A stretch of DNA of 64,000 nucleotides from an uncultured Celeribacter sp. (GTDB lineage: Bacteria; Pseudomonadota; Alphaproteobacteria; Rhodobacterales; Rhodobacteraceae). Numbering within the stretch: the first letter of the stretch is position 1; every line of letters starts with the position of its first letter. Made by a program: the position numbers and the translations under genes. Positions 1 to 8,470 of this stretch are shown here, in pieces. Below the pieces are notes generated by a model. It was not told the origin of the DNA. It was given only the letters and a program-made list of their open reading frames with translations, and did not search any database. The stretch covers positions 1,426,001 to 1,490,000 of the forward strand of contig NZ_OY781106.1 of the NCBI RefSeq assembly GCF_963676475.1, in the 5' to 3' direction.

Positions 1-228
1 AGCCGAAATGTTCGTCTTCGACACGCTCTCGGCGGAGATTTCCACGTCGAACCAGTTTTGCGGATCGGTTCCGAGCGCAATCACCGTGAGGCACACGCCG
101 TCACAGGCAATCGACGCCCCGATCTCGATCCCGTCGACATCATAGGCACAGCCGATCCGCGCCCGCAGATCGCCGCGCTTTTCCAGTTCCAGAACGGTGC
201 CGATGTCCGTGACGATCCCTGTGAACAT
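1..228 (-). CDS. ribE: Riboflavin synthase alpha subunit, N-terminal part (runs off window start)
   Basis: This is the first 76 codons of a minus-strand gene; the rest lies before base 1. The start MFTGIVTDIG is the hallmark N-terminus of riboflavin synthase, and the IACDGVCLTV stretch near residues 40-49 is the conserved core of the first lumazine-binding barrel. The enzyme dismutates two 6,7-dimethyl-8-ribityllumazine molecules to riboflavin in the cytoplasm. The ATG is at 226-228. The expected partner ribD is not adjacent but 4.7 kb away on the same strand, beyond three capsule genes. I saw no FMN riboswitch in the 203 bp upstream of the start. Confidence 0.93.
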   Translation of the reverse strand, partial: MFTGIVTDIGTVLELEKRGDLRARIGCAYDVDGIEIGASIACDGVCLTVIALGTDPQNWFDVEISAESVSKTNISA

Positions 229-431
229 GTCTTCTCCTGTCGGGCTCAAGTGCTTTGCTTTCAGAGGTAGCGCCCCCTGCGCCCAGCTGCAAGCGGTGGT
301 GATACGTCATTCCTCAGGGAATATTCACCTTTTTCGGGAATGCTCCGACCGGGACTGTCGCATTTCTCGTTCTCGATGCGTCTCCCCGGCCACAAATCTG
401 CCCGATTTTTTAGGCAAACAGAACTTTAACC

Positions 432-1772
432 ATGACAACCCCGTCAGAGAGGCTCAAAGACAACGCCATGAAAGTCCCAGAGGTCAAAACGCCCGCCGAG
501 GCGCGTGTCTTCCTGATGTTGCAGGGACCTCATGGGCCGTTTTTCTGGTCCTTGGGCAAGATGCTGCGCGCCGCTGGGGCCACCGTCTGGCGTGTCGGCT
601 TTAATGCCGGTGACCGGGCATTCTGGTTCTCGTCTAAAAGCTTCTTGCCCTACACGCAGCCCGCCGATGACTGGCCAAACCGTTTTGCCGAGATCGTGCG
701 CGAGAAATCCGTCACAGACATCGTGCTCTATGGCGACACCCGCCCGGTGCACGCGCTGGCGATCAAGAAAGCCCGCGAGCTGGGCCTGACCGTGCATGTG
801 TTCGAAGAAGGCTACATCCGCCCCTATTGGGTCACCTATGAACGCGACGGTTCGAACGGCAATTCGACCCTCATGGCGTTGACCATCGCGGAGATGCGCG
901 CCGCCTTGGACAAGATCGACCACGACAATATCGAGCCGCCCGCGCTTTGGGGCGACATGCGTCAGCACATCTTTTACGGCGCGCTCTATCATTGGTTCGT
1001 GATGTTCCGAAATTCCGCCTTTAGACATTATCGCGGCCATCGCGAATTGCCGGTAACCAAAGAATTTCTCTTATATTTCAAACGTCTGATCATGATGCCG
1101 CAGCATTGGCTGTCGCGGGCGTGGCACACGCGCTCGATCCTCTCTGCCGGGCATCCGTTCCACATCGCGCTGTTGCAGCTCGAACATGACACCAGCTTTC
1201 AGGTCCACAGCCCCTATTCCACCATGCCCGAATTCATCGCCGATGTGATCGAGGGCTTTGCGCGCGGCGCGCCGCAGCATCATCACCTGGTGTTCAAGGC
1301 GCATCCGCTGGAAAACGACCGGCGCAACCTGCGTCACGAAATCCGCCGCATCTCTGCGGAATTTGGCGTGGAACACCGGGTGCACCATGTCCGTGGCGGC
1401 AAATTGCAACGGCTCTTACACAGCGCCCGCTCCGCCGTCACCGTGAACTCCACAGCCGGGCAACAGGTGCTCTCTCTGGGCATCCCGCTGCGCATTCTGG
1501 GGCGTGCCGTTTACGACAAGCCGGAGTTCGTGTCGCATCAAAGCCTTGAGGCGTTCTTTGCCCACCCCGACCGCCCCGACACCCGCGCCTATCGCGATTA
1601 CCGGCAATTCCTTTTGGAAACTTCGCAGGTGCCGGGCGGGTTTTATTCCAAACGCGGCAGACGTCAGCTCATGCGCCTTGTTGTGGACCTGATGTTATCA
1701 AAGGACGCGCCCGATGTGGCGCTCCTGTCCGGCACCGCACCTCCGCGCCAGCCTCTGCGTCTGGTCAAGTAG
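432..1772 (+). CDS. kpsS: KpsS-like capsule polysaccharide export/Kdo-transferase protein
   Basis: This 446-residue protein resembles KpsS/LipB capsule proteins. In the KpsS family, beta-Kdo residues are added to a phosphatidylglycerol anchor that primes group 2 capsules at the inner membrane. The N-terminal LQGPHGPFFWSLGK block (about residues 30-43) is the family signature. FKAHPLENDRRN (about 292-303) and the later VNSTAGQQVLSLGIP block resemble the nucleotide-sugar binding half of these transferases. No signal peptide or membrane segment is visible, as expected. The start is uncertain: ATG at 432 has a weak Shine-Dalgarno, and ATG 468 is an alternative. It leads a plus-strand block with the export lipoprotein and KpsC-like genes. 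Confidence 0.85.
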   Translation: MTTPSERLKDNAMKVPEVKTPAEARVFLMLQGPHGPFFWSLGKMLRAAGATVWRVGFNAGDRAFWFSSKSFLPYTQPADDWPNRFAEIVREKSVTDIVLYGDTRPVHALAIKKARELGLTVHVFEEGYIRPYWVTYERDGSNGNSTLMALTIAEMRAALDKIDHDNIEPPALWGDMRQHIFYGALYHWFVMFRNSAFRHYRGHRELPVTKEFLLYFKRLIMMPQHWLSRAWHTRSILSAGHPFHIALLQLEHDTSFQVHSPYSTMPEFIADVIEGFARGAPQHHHLVFKAHPLENDRRNLRHEIRRISAEFGVEHRVHHVRGGKLQRLLHSARSAVTVNSTAGQQVLSLGIPLRILGRAVYDKPEFVSHQSLEAFFAHPDRPDTRAYRDYRQFLLETSQVPGGFYSKRGRRQLMRLVVDLMLSKDAPDVALLSGTAPPRQPLRLVK

Positions 1773-2039
1773 AGGCGGGTGCAAAGGCTGGCCCATGCGA
1801 TCCCACGCGATGCCCTGATCTGATTGAGGCGGCAAAACGGCATCAAGACCACCTTTTAACCCCCTATATCGTGGGGGAAAAATACTCTGACCTACACTCC
1901 CTATGGTATCAGCGACCTTCGCGCAACACCCCCGGTTTGGACCGCACGGCTTTGGTTGTTGCTGTGGATTTTTGACTCGCTATTCAGTAGTCTTCTCACT
2001 AAACCCGATAAAAAAATTTGGGGCAGAGGAGTTCGAACA

Positions 2040-3170
2040 GTGCAGATCCTGACATCGCGTATCACCCGCGCCATGACGCTTGTGGTCGTGGCCGCAAGCC
2101 TGTCCGCCTGTGGTCTGCCACGCTCCGGCCCGAACAAGAAAGAAATCTTTGCCGGATCGGTGCTCGAACAAGGTGATTCCTTCGTCGTCACCGTCAATGA
2201 CCGCGTCAACGCGACCACCGCCATCAATGCAGAACTGGGCTTTTCCCCCGCCTTCCAAAATGCGGGCGTGATCGGATCTGACACGATTGCCCCGGGCGAT
2301 GTCCTGTCTCTCACCATCTGGGAAAACGTCGACGACGGCCTCTTGGCCGGCCAAGGCGCCAATGCGACCGTCCTCTCCGAGGTTCAGGTCGATGGTGGCG
2401 GTTTTATCTTTGTTCCCTATGCAGGCCGCATCAAGGCTGCGGGCAACAGCCCCGAGGCCATCCGCCGTATCATCACCGAAAAACTCGACACCCAGACCCC
2501 CGACCCGCAGGTCATGGTCGCGCGGGCCGCAGGCGATGGTGCCACCGTCACCATTTCCGGCCAGATTGCCGGCCAAGGGGTCTACCCGATCGAACGCCCC
2601 ACCCGCCGCCTCACCGCCATGCTGGCGCAGGCCGGAGGCGTTGCCGTCGAACCCGATGTCGCACAGGTGCGCGTGATGCGCGGCAGCAAAGTTGGCAAAG
2701 TCTGGTTCCAAGACCTTTACGAGAATCCGAAATTCGACATCCCGTTGCGCGATGGGGACCGTATTCTGGTGGAAGCCGATCCCCGGTCCTTTACCGCCAT
2801 GGGCGCAACCGGCGGACAGAGTGTCATTCCCTTCGAAACCCGAAACCTCTCGGCACTTGAGGCCATCGCACAGGTTGGCGGGTTGAAAACCAATGCCGCG
2901 GACCCGACCGGCGTTTTCGTGTTCCGCAATGAGCCCGAATCCATCGCCAAACAGGTATTGGGCCGCGACGATCTTGTCGGCGCACAGCGCCTGATCTACG
3001 TGCTGGACCTGACCCAACCGAACGGTCTTTTCCTCGCGCGCGACTTCCTGATCCGCGACGAAGATACGCTCTACGTCACCGAGGCGCCGTTCGTGCAATG
3101 GCAAAAAACTCTGGGCGCCATCACTGGCACGGCCTCTTCGGCCAATTCGCTGAACAACCTCGTCGAATAA
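2040..3170 (+). CDS. Capsule/polysaccharide export outer-membrane lipoprotein (Wza/KpsD type)
   Basis: This predicted outer-membrane polysaccharide export protein has 376 residues from the proposed GTG at 2040, preceded by AGAGGAG 8-9 nt upstream. An upstream ATG (1956) has no such site and would bury the signal peptide. The N-terminus carries a short positive region, a hydrophobic core and a lipobox LSAC, so it should be lipidated and sent to the outer membrane. The rest matches a Poly_export domain (VAPGDVLSLTIWE-like region, then DGGGFIFVPYAGRI) followed by SLBB-type repeats (ISGQIAGQGVYPI, MAQAGGV). It lies 5 nt upstream of the kpsC-like gene. The substrate polysaccharide cannot be read from the sequence. 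Confidence 0.85.
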   Translation: MQILTSRITRAMTLVVVAASLSACGLPRSGPNKKEIFAGSVLEQGDSFVVTVNDRVNATTAINAELGFSPAFQNAGVIGSDTIAPGDVLSLTIWENVDDGLLAGQGANATVLSEVQVDGGGFIFVPYAGRIKAAGNSPEAIRRIITEKLDTQTPDPQVMVARAAGDGATVTISGQIAGQGVYPIERPTRRLTAMLAQAGGVAVEPDVAQVRVMRGSKVGKVWFQDLYENPKFDIPLRDGDRILVEADPRSFTAMGATGGQSVIPFETRNLSALEAIAQVGGLKTNAADPTGVFVFRNEPESIAKQVLGRDDLVGAQRLIYVLDLTQPNGLFLARDFLIRDEDTLYVTEAPFVQWQKTLGAITGTASSANSLNNLVE

Positions 3171-3175
3171 GCCCG

Positions 3176-4930
3176 ATGGTCGCCCCCGACCGCACCTTAC
3201 CGCAAGCCGCCCCGACAGCCTTGTCCGGGCGGCTTTCCTTTGCTCTGCCACGTCTCTTTGAACGCGTTCTGGGGCAGCCCGATCTGGCCTGTACCACGCG
3301 AGAGAATTGGGACGCCCTTCTGGCCCGGAACGCATTGGACGACAGTGCCGATCTGGCCCGCGCCCGTGAGGCGATGGAGTGGTATGTCACTTTGGAGTTG
3401 TCCAGGTTTTCGGATCAAACTACCGAAAATTTGCTCCCAAATGCACCATATGTGCTGGTTTTAGATCAACCGCGTGCTTCACCAGAGACGCCCACTGAGG
3501 CCGATATGGCCGAGACGCTGGTCTTTGCACAGACAGAACTGCTCAACGCGCATGTTGCAGTGCTGACCTGCGCGGATGGTTTTTTCGCGGATTACGACGA
3601 CCCACGATTGACGCTTCTGCCGCCGGAAACGCCACTCTATCCCTTGCTGGAAAATGCCACTGCGGTTTACACATATAGTGCAGGCTACGGGTTCGATGCC
3701 ATTCTTGCCGGGCATCGTCCACGGGTTTTCGGTCAGCCTTGGTACGGGAGCCTCGGCCTCACACAGGACGAGACCCCCGACCCGCACGCCACTTTACGCC
3801 TGACCCGCACCCAGCTTTTTTGTGCCGCCGTTCTTTTGGCCACAGAATGGTACACAGGTGCCCACTCCCTTGAAATCGAAGACATTCTGAGCCGCCTTGA
3901 GGCCCGGTTACGCGCAGAAAATGAAGACCAAGCGGGGTACGTGGCCTCAAACATCCTGCCGTGGAAACGCCCCTTTTTGCGGCACTATCTGGGACACAGC
4001 AGGATTGTGTTTTCCAATGACGCCAAAGAGGTCGCCCAACACAAAGCCGAAGGCGCGCGCCACCTCGCATGGGGGCAGCGCGCGGAAGCAGACCTGCGGC
4101 TCGAAGACGGTTTTCTCCGCTCGCGTGGCCTCGGGGCCGCCCTTGTCCGCCCGCTGTCTCTGGTGTTGGACGACCTTGGCATTTATTTCGATCCGACCCG
4201 CGCGTCCCGGCTTGAGACCATGATAGCCGCGCGCACGGAGCTGACGCCCCCGCAACGCAGACGTGCCGAGCGCTTGGTTCGCCAACTGACAGAATTGCGC
4301 CTGAGCAAATATAATGTCGGAGAGACTCTTCCCGCGTTGCCGGAGGGGCACCGGATTCTGGTCGCCGGACAGGTGGAGGATGACGCCTCGATCCGCCTCG
4401 GCGCCGGAGGGGTTTCGACCAATCTCGCGCTTTTGCAAGCGGCCCGAGCCGCTCACCCCGAGGCGGTGATCGTCTACAAACCGCACCCGGATGTCGAAGC
4501 GGGCCTGCGCCGTGGGAAAATCTCAGAGGCAGCTCAAATTGCCGATGTCATCGCACAGAACGCCGACCCGCTTGCCCTCATCGAGGCCTGTGACGAGGTC
4601 TGGACCATGACCTCCCTCATTGGCTTCGAGGCACTCCTGCGCGGCACGCCCGTGACCTGTACAGGAGCGCCGTTTTATGCCGGTTGGGGGCTCACGACGG
4701 ATTTAGGTCCGACACCCGCCCGACGCGCGGCACGGCCCGATGTGATGGGGCTCGCCCATGCGGTTCTCATTGATTATCCACGTTATTTTGACCCGAAAAC
4801 CGGCGCACCCTTGGCGCCCGAAGAGGCGCTTGAGCTTTTGGCCACAAGCCCCAATGGCCGCAGCCGCGCCGCACAGTTTGCGCTTGCGAAACTGCGCCAG
4901 CTGCGCGCCGCCGTGTTAGGTTTGCGGTAG
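3176..4930 (+). CDS. kpsC: KpsC-like capsule beta-Kdo transferase
   Basis: This 584-residue protein resembles KpsC, which with KpsS builds the poly-Kdo linker of group 2 capsules. The family is usually about 675 residues with two tandem transferase modules; this copy is shorter but both halves are recognisable. The N-terminal half has AVYTYSAGYGFDAIL and RVFGQPWYGSLGLT. The C-terminal half has ILVAGQVEDDASI, VIYKPHPDV, WTMTSLIGFEALLRG and PFYAGWGLTTD. ATG 3176 is chosen because it sits just after the stop of the export lipoprotein; an upstream in-frame ATG (3098) would overlap that gene by 73 nt. Its 3' end overlaps the convergent ribD by 15 nt. Confidence 0.85.
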   Translation: MVAPDRTLPQAAPTALSGRLSFALPRLFERVLGQPDLACTTRENWDALLARNALDDSADLARAREAMEWYVTLELSRFSDQTTENLLPNAPYVLVLDQPRASPETPTEADMAETLVFAQTELLNAHVAVLTCADGFFADYDDPRLTLLPPETPLYPLLENATAVYTYSAGYGFDAILAGHRPRVFGQPWYGSLGLTQDETPDPHATLRLTRTQLFCAAVLLATEWYTGAHSLEIEDILSRLEARLRAENEDQAGYVASNILPWKRPFLRHYLGHSRIVFSNDAKEVAQHKAEGARHLAWGQRAEADLRLEDGFLRSRGLGAALVRPLSLVLDDLGIYFDPTRASRLETMIAARTELTPPQRRRAERLVRQLTELRLSKYNVGETLPALPEGHRILVAGQVEDDASIRLGAGGVSTNLALLQAARAAHPEAVIVYKPHPDVEAGLRRGKISEAAQIADVIAQNADPLALIEACDEVWTMTSLIGFEALLRGTPVTCTGAPFYAGWGLTTDLGPTPARRAARPDVMGLAHAVLIDYPRYFDPKTGAPLAPEEALELLATSPNGRSRAAQFALAKLRQLRAAVLGLR

Positions 4931-6019
4931 AGACCAGAGGCTCAGCGCGTCCGGCCCGATCTGTTCGATGCTCTCCAAACGATAGCGCGGCGCCGCCGCC
5001 AAACGGTCCAATCCCAAGGCCCCCAGCCCCGGCATGCCTTCGGCGCCGATCGCCAAACCTGCGGTAAACAGGGCCACGCGATCCACGAGTTCCGCCGACA
5101 AAAGCGAGGCCGCCAAGGCGCCGCCTCCCTCGCAAAAGACCCGCGTTAAACCGCGCGCGCCAAGCGCTTGAACAGCCGCCTGCGGATCGAGATGTCCGGC
5201 AATCACACCGACCTCGATCAGTTCTGCGCCGAGACCTGTCCAAGCCGATTTCAACTCTGCGCTGACGTCCGGGCCGTGGAGAATCCAGACCGGCACATCC
5301 TGCGCCGTGCGCGCCAGTTGGCCGCTCAGAGGCAGGTCGAGACGCCGGGACATCACCACCCGCACCGGCTGATGCGAGACGCCCAGACCACGCACGGTCA
5401 GGCCCGGATCATCGGCCCGCGCGGTGCCACCGCCGACCAGCACCGCGTCGTGATTGGCGCGCATGGCATGCACCAGACGCCGGGCTTGTGGGCCGGTGAT
5501 CCATTGGCTTTCCCCTGTGGCCGTCGCGATGCGCCCGTCCCAAGAGAGCGCCAGCTTGAGGGTCAGCATCGGGCGGCCTTTGGTGACCTTGGAGAGAAAG
5601 CCCACTTGTTGGCGGCGTGCCTCAGTTTCGAGCACGCCTGAGGTGACAGAGAGGCCTGCGCTTTGCAAAAGTGCAAAGCCGTTGCCATTCACCCGCGGGT
5701 CGGGATCGCCCAAGGCGACGACAACACGGGACAGGCCAGCCTTGATCAGCGCCTCAGAACAGGGGGGCGTTTTGCCATGGTGGGAACAGGGCTCCAACGT
5801 CACATAGGCCGTGCCGCCGCGCGCCAGATCACCGGCTTGGGCGAGTGCCATGGCCTCTGCGTGGGGACGACCGCCGGGCTGGGTCCAGCCACGTCCAACG
5901 ACGCGACCGTCTTTGAGGATCACACAGCCGACAGCGGGATTGGGCCACGTCCGGCCAAGACCGCGCGCCGCCAAAGACAGCGCGTGACGCATATGACGCT
6001 CATCATCTGTGCGGGTCAT
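4916..6019 (-). CDS. ribD: Bifunctional riboflavin deaminase/reductase RibD
   Basis: This 367-residue protein is the usual length for RibD, which deaminates the pyrimidine product of GTP cyclohydrolase II and reduces its ribosyl side chain. The N-terminal deaminase domain shows the zinc site H53-A-E55 and C78...C87 in PCSHHGKTPPC. The C-terminal reductase begins near residue 145 (RPMLTLKLALSWDGRIA) and contains the NADPH-binding VFCEGGGALAASLL. Its ATG overlaps the nrdR stop (ATGA), so nrdR-ribD are translationally coupled. Downstream on this strand ribE would be expected, but the kps block intervenes. Confidence 0.96.
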   Translation of the reverse strand: MTRTDDERHMRHALSLAARGLGRTWPNPAVGCVILKDGRVVGRGWTQPGGRPHAEAMALAQAGDLARGGTAYVTLEPCSHHGKTPPCSEALIKAGLSRVVVALGDPDPRVNGNGFALLQSAGLSVTSGVLETEARRQQVGFLSKVTKGRPMLTLKLALSWDGRIATATGESQWITGPQARRLVHAMRANHDAVLVGGGTARADDPGLTVRGLGVSHQPVRVVMSRRLDLPLSGQLARTAQDVPVWILHGPDVSAELKSAWTGLGAELIEVGVIAGHLDPQAAVQALGARGLTRVFCEGGGALAASLLSAELVDRVALFTAGLAIGAEGMPGLGALGLDRLAAAPRYRLESIEQIGPDALSLWSLPQT

Positions 6020-6483
6020 TCGTCAGACTTGGCGTCCGGGCGCAACTCACTGACAAATTTGTCAAAATCATCGGCGGCCTGGAAGTTTTTATAAACGGAG
6101 GCAAAGCGCACATAGGCCACGGTGTCGATCCGTGCGAGGCTTTCCATCACGATCTCGCCGATGGTTTTCGACGGAATGTCGGTCTCGCCCATGCTTTCAA
6201 GACGGCGCACGATGCCGGAGATCATCTGATCCAGACGCTCAGGCTCGATCGGGCGTTTCTGGGCCGCGATGCGAATGGAGCGTTCAAGTTTGTCACGGTC
6301 GAAATCTTCGCGGCGGCCATTGGTTTTCACCACGACGAGATCGCGCAGTTGCACACGCTCATAGGTGGTGAACCGTCCGCCACAGGCCGAACAGAACCGT
6401 CGCCGCCGGATCGCAACATGATCCTCAGCCGGACGGCTGTCTTTCACCTGGGTATCGACATTTCCGCAAAATGGACAACGCAT
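6016..6483 (-). CDS. nrdR: Transcriptional repressor NrdR
   Basis: This 155-residue protein is a full-length NrdR, the zinc-ribbon/ATP-cone repressor of ribonucleotide reductase genes. The zinc ribbon is at the N-terminus (MRCPFCG ... CSACGGRF), followed by an ATP-cone starting near VVVKTNGRREDF (residues 51-62). NrdR senses ATP/dATP and binds paired NrdR boxes. It is the first gene of the nrdR-ribD unit, a pairing common in alphaproteobacteria. The upstream intergenic region contains a perfect DnaA box at 6536-6544. I did not see an obvious NrdR box pair within this window. Confidence 0.96.
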   Translation of the reverse strand: MRCPFCGNVDTQVKDSRPAEDHVAIRRRRFCSACGGRFTTYERVQLRDLVVVKTNGRREDFDRDKLERSIRIAAQKRPIEPERLDQMISGIVRRLESMGETDIPSKTIGEIVMESLARIDTVAYVRFASVYKNFQAADDFDKFVSELRPDAKSDE

Positions 6484-6535
6484 CTGCGCCCCCTTATCTC
6501 ATCACTGCCTCAGTCATCTGGGGTCTTTGCCCCAG

Positions 6536-6544
6536 TTATCCACA
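6536..6544 (+). promoter_or_regulatory. Perfect DnaA box upstream of nrdR
   Basis: TTATCCACA matches the consensus high-affinity DnaA box exactly. It lies 53 nt upstream of the nrdR start codon, inside the presumed promoter region, just downstream of a CTGGGG/CCCCAG hairpin (6519-6536). A role linking replication initiation to nrdR is inference only. Confidence 0.45.
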
Positions 6545-6623
6545 GGCACTATAGGGGGAAGCCCAGAATTTGGGTAGTGATAATTTGCGTCGCTAGATGT
6601 TGTGGGAAACTCTTTTCGGGCGG

Positions 6624-7043
6624 TCAGCGCAAGAGCGCCATGACCCGTCGTGTGTGCGGACGGGTGCGATGTTCGAAAAGGTAAACACCTTGCCATGTTC
6701 CAAGCGTCATTCGACCATTCAAAACAGGAATTGTGAGCGTTGTGGGCAGGAGCGCGGATTTGATATGCGCGGGCATATCGTCCGGCCCCTCGTAGGTATG
6801 GGTGAGGTAGGCCATGGACGGATCGGTGGTCGGCGGCACCAAGCGGTGGAAAAACGCCGCGAGATCGGTTTGCACCTCAGGATCGGCGTTTTCCTGAATG
6901 ACGAGCGAGGCGGAGGTATGCTGCACCATCACGGTGAGGGCGGCCTCCATGGGCCCCTCCCCCACGACCCAGCGCGCCAGATCGGTGGTGAATTCATAGA
7001 GGCCGGGGCCATGCGTCGGGATTTCAAACATGTGATGGCTCAC
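6624..7043 (-). CDS. YjbQ family protein (UPF0047)
   Basis: This 139-residue protein belongs to the YjbQ/UPF0047 family of small trimeric beta proteins, for which weak thiamine-phosphate synthase activity has been described; the physiological role is unclear. Conserved pieces are VMVQHTSASLVIQENADP (about residues 38-55), YLTHTYEGPDDMPAHIKSAL and the C-terminal GTWQGVYLFEHR. I choose GTG 7043, which overlaps the upstream TGA as GTGA and gives the family length. In-frame ATGs at 7085 and 7061 would extend into the upstream gene, and ATG 7031 is slightly shorter. Translational coupling to the upstream secreted-protein gene is likely. Confidence 0.88.
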   Translation of the reverse strand: MSHHMFEIPTHGPGLYEFTTDLARWVVGEGPMEAALTVMVQHTSASLVIQENADPEVQTDLAAFFHRLVPPTTDPSMAYLTHTYEGPDDMPAHIKSALLPTTLTIPVLNGRMTLGTWQGVYLFEHRTRPHTRRVMALLR

Positions 7044-7528
7044 TCGCAACGCTCCTGCCATTGGCTCTCGTCGAAATTCCAACAATAGCCCGCCGCCTCA
7101 TAAGCATCCGAGAAAGAAAACGGCGTGTAGATCACAGAACCGGGAAGACACTCAAGCCGCGCCAAGTCTTCTTCGCCCCGCTCGACCAGAATGCCGCCAG
7201 TGACCTCATGCGCTTCGGTCATACGGTCGAAATTCCCCCAGATGCGATAGGTCACATCGGCGTTTCTGAATTCCAGATCTTCCCAAATCGAGCCACCGAC
7301 CCCGTTCCAAGGCGTCACCGCAATCTCGTCATATGTGCGCGCCAAGAACAGCTCGGGTTTGGTCTTCGGGCGCCCGAAGACATAGGACACGCCATCCTCG
7401 AATGTGCGCAGCGTGACCTCTTTGCCATTGTCGAACTGACAGTGGAACAGAGGCTCGTCTTGCGCTTGCGCCAAGGGTGGAAGGGCCACTAGGGCGCAGC
7501 TTATCAAAATAGAAAATTGTGCTTTCAT
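7040..7528 (-). CDS. Hypothetical periplasmic protein
   Basis: This 162-residue protein starts with a clear Sec signal peptide (hydrophobic ISCALVALPP then AQAQ-DEP, cleavage near residue 22). The mature part has four cysteines (FHCQF, LECLPG, GYCWNF, ERCE at the very end), so one or two disulfides in the periplasm are plausible. I do not recognise a family. The stop overlaps the GTG of the downstream yjbQ-like gene. The C-terminal aromatic-rich segment (FSFSDAYEAAGYCWNF) has no known motif. Confidence 0.7.
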   Translation of the reverse strand: MKAQFSILISCALVALPPLAQAQDEPLFHCQFDNGKEVTLRTFEDGVSYVFGRPKTKPELFLARTYDEIAVTPWNGVGGSIWEDLEFRNADVTYRIWGNFDRMTEAHEVTGGILVERGEEDLARLECLPGSVIYTPFSFSDAYEAAGYCWNFDESQWQERCE

Positions 7529-7593
7529 GGTCGCAGCTTAACGCGGCGCGCCCGATCTGGAAACGGGAAAGCGGGCTCCCCGCACAGGCGGCA

Positions 7594-7851
7594 TCACTCG
7601 ACGACACACCGCACGGTCGGGCCCGCCTGCGCCTCCGTCAGAGACGCGCTTTGCACAGCGGCCTGTTCAACGGGACCCAAGAACACCTGTTCCAATGTCG
7701 CGACACAGCGATCCAGATCTTCGGCTGGCACCTTGATCAGAACCGGCTCGGGATTGAGGTGATCTTCCGTGAGCGGCACGTAGGGCGCGGCCACGGCAGC
7801 CCCCGCGAGGAGGGCAGAAATCAGGGCGAGAATTTTGATCGTCTTGGTCAT
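7594..7851 (-). CDS. Small hypothetical secreted protein
   Basis: This 85-residue protein has an N-terminal signal peptide (KTIKILALISALLAGAAVAA, cleavage about residue 21). The mature part is about 64 residues, rich in Val, Leu, Glu and Pro, with two cysteines (DRCVATLEQ and VRCVVE) that could form one disulfide. No family is recognised. It lies alone between the 162-residue secreted protein gene and a terminator-like hairpin; the 65-nt gap downstream suggests it may be co-transcribed with that gene. GC content and codon use look like the neighbours. Confidence 0.6.
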   Translation of the reverse strand: MTKTIKILALISALLAGAAVAAPYVPLTEDHLNPEPVLIKVPAEDLDRCVATLEQVFLGPVEQAAVQSASLTEAQAGPTVRCVVE

Positions 7852-7931
7852 GTGTTTCTCTCATCGCTGTTGCAGCTCTGAGTAAGAAACGCCTGAAAAG
7901 TTAATTGAGTTTCATCTCCGGCCAAAATTCC

Positions 7932-7940
7932 TGTGGATAA
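7932..7940 (-). promoter_or_regulatory. Perfect DnaA box
   Basis: TGTGGATAA, the complement of TTATCCACA, lies in the 120-bp gap between two minus-strand genes, overlapping the left edge of the terminator hairpin at 7939-7961. It is one of three exact matches I found in intergenic regions of this window. Function is unknown. Confidence 0.35.
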
Positions 7941-7961
7941 GGCCCCTTTCCTCGGGGCCTT
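7939..7961 (-). terminator. Hairpin downstream of the HxlR regulator gene
   Basis: A perfect 8-bp stem (AAGGCCCC / GGGGCCTT) with a 7-nt loop lies 11 nt past the stop of the HxlR gene on the minus strand. The T-tract after it is weak, so termination strength is uncertain. Confidence 0.6.
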
Positions 7962-7971
7962 GCCTGAAATT

Positions 7972-8361
7972 TCAGCGCGTGTCGAACTGTGCCCTTGCGG
8001 CTTCGACCTGGGGCATCATGCTCTCTGCCCAGGCGATCATATGGTGCAGCGGGTCAAGGAAAGACTGCCCCATATCCGTGAGACTATAGGCCACCGAGGG
8101 CGGTTTCGTGTCGAAGACCTCGCGCGAGACCAACCCATCGCGTTCGAGATCGCGCAGAGACTGCGTCAGCATGCGTTTGGAAATATCCGGCAGCGCGCGA
8201 CCCAGCGCGTTGAACCGCTGCGGACCGTTTTCCAGCTCAAGCAAAATCAACGAGGTCCATTTCGCCGCGACGTGATCCAGCACCTGCCGCACTGGGCAGT
8301 TCTGGAAATCGAATCCCATCGCCTTCCATTCCTCAAGGCGGCTCAGCTGCATATCCCGCAT
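7972..8361 (-). CDS. HxlR-family winged-helix regulator (QorR/YtfH-like)
   Basis: This 129-residue protein is an HxlR-type DNA-binding regulator. FQNCPVRQVLDHVAAKWTSLILLEL is the family core: the Cys before PVR is the conserved redox-reactive cysteine of this group. It is followed by the winged helix (RFNALGRALPDISKRMLTQSLRDLERDGLV). ATG 8361 is preferred because AAGGG lies about 9 nt upstream; ATG 8412 would add 17 residues. It is divergent from a QorB-like quinone reductase gene, the same arrangement as E. coli ytfH/ytfG, so it probably represses that gene and itself and responds to quinone or electrophile stress through the cysteine. Confidence 0.88.
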   Translation of the reverse strand: MRDMQLSRLEEWKAMGFDFQNCPVRQVLDHVAAKWTSLILLELENGPQRFNALGRALPDISKRMLTQSLRDLERDGLVSREVFDTKPPSVAYSLTDMGQSFLDPLHHMIAWAESMMPQVEAARAQFDTR

Positions 8362-8423
8362 GACGAGGTTCCCTTCATGTGACCTGGGACCGAAAACCTG
8401 CCTCCTTTTCAAAGGCGACTTTG

Positions 8424-8438
8424 GTCTCTAAACGAGAC
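8424..8438. promoter_or_regulatory. Candidate HxlR operator (perfect inverted repeat)
   Basis: GTCTC-TAAAC-GAGAC is a perfect 5-bp inverted repeat in the 109-bp divergent intergenic region between the HxlR regulator and the QorB-like gene. Its position suits a shared operator; no binding evidence exists beyond symmetry and location. Confidence 0.5.
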
Positions 8439-8470
8439 TTATATTCGAAACGATCCCAAAAGGAAAGATC

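Noticed and set aside
229..431. Possible FMN riboswitch before ribE
   Set aside because: None of the conserved FMN-riboswitch core (CCACCGGCGGT-like) is visible on the minus strand in this gap.
1860..1877. CCCCC/GGGGG hairpin followed by AAAAA between kpsS-like gene and the export lipoprotein
   Set aside because: Only a 5-bp stem, and the T-tract lies on the wrong strand for the kpsS-like gene; too weak to call a terminator.
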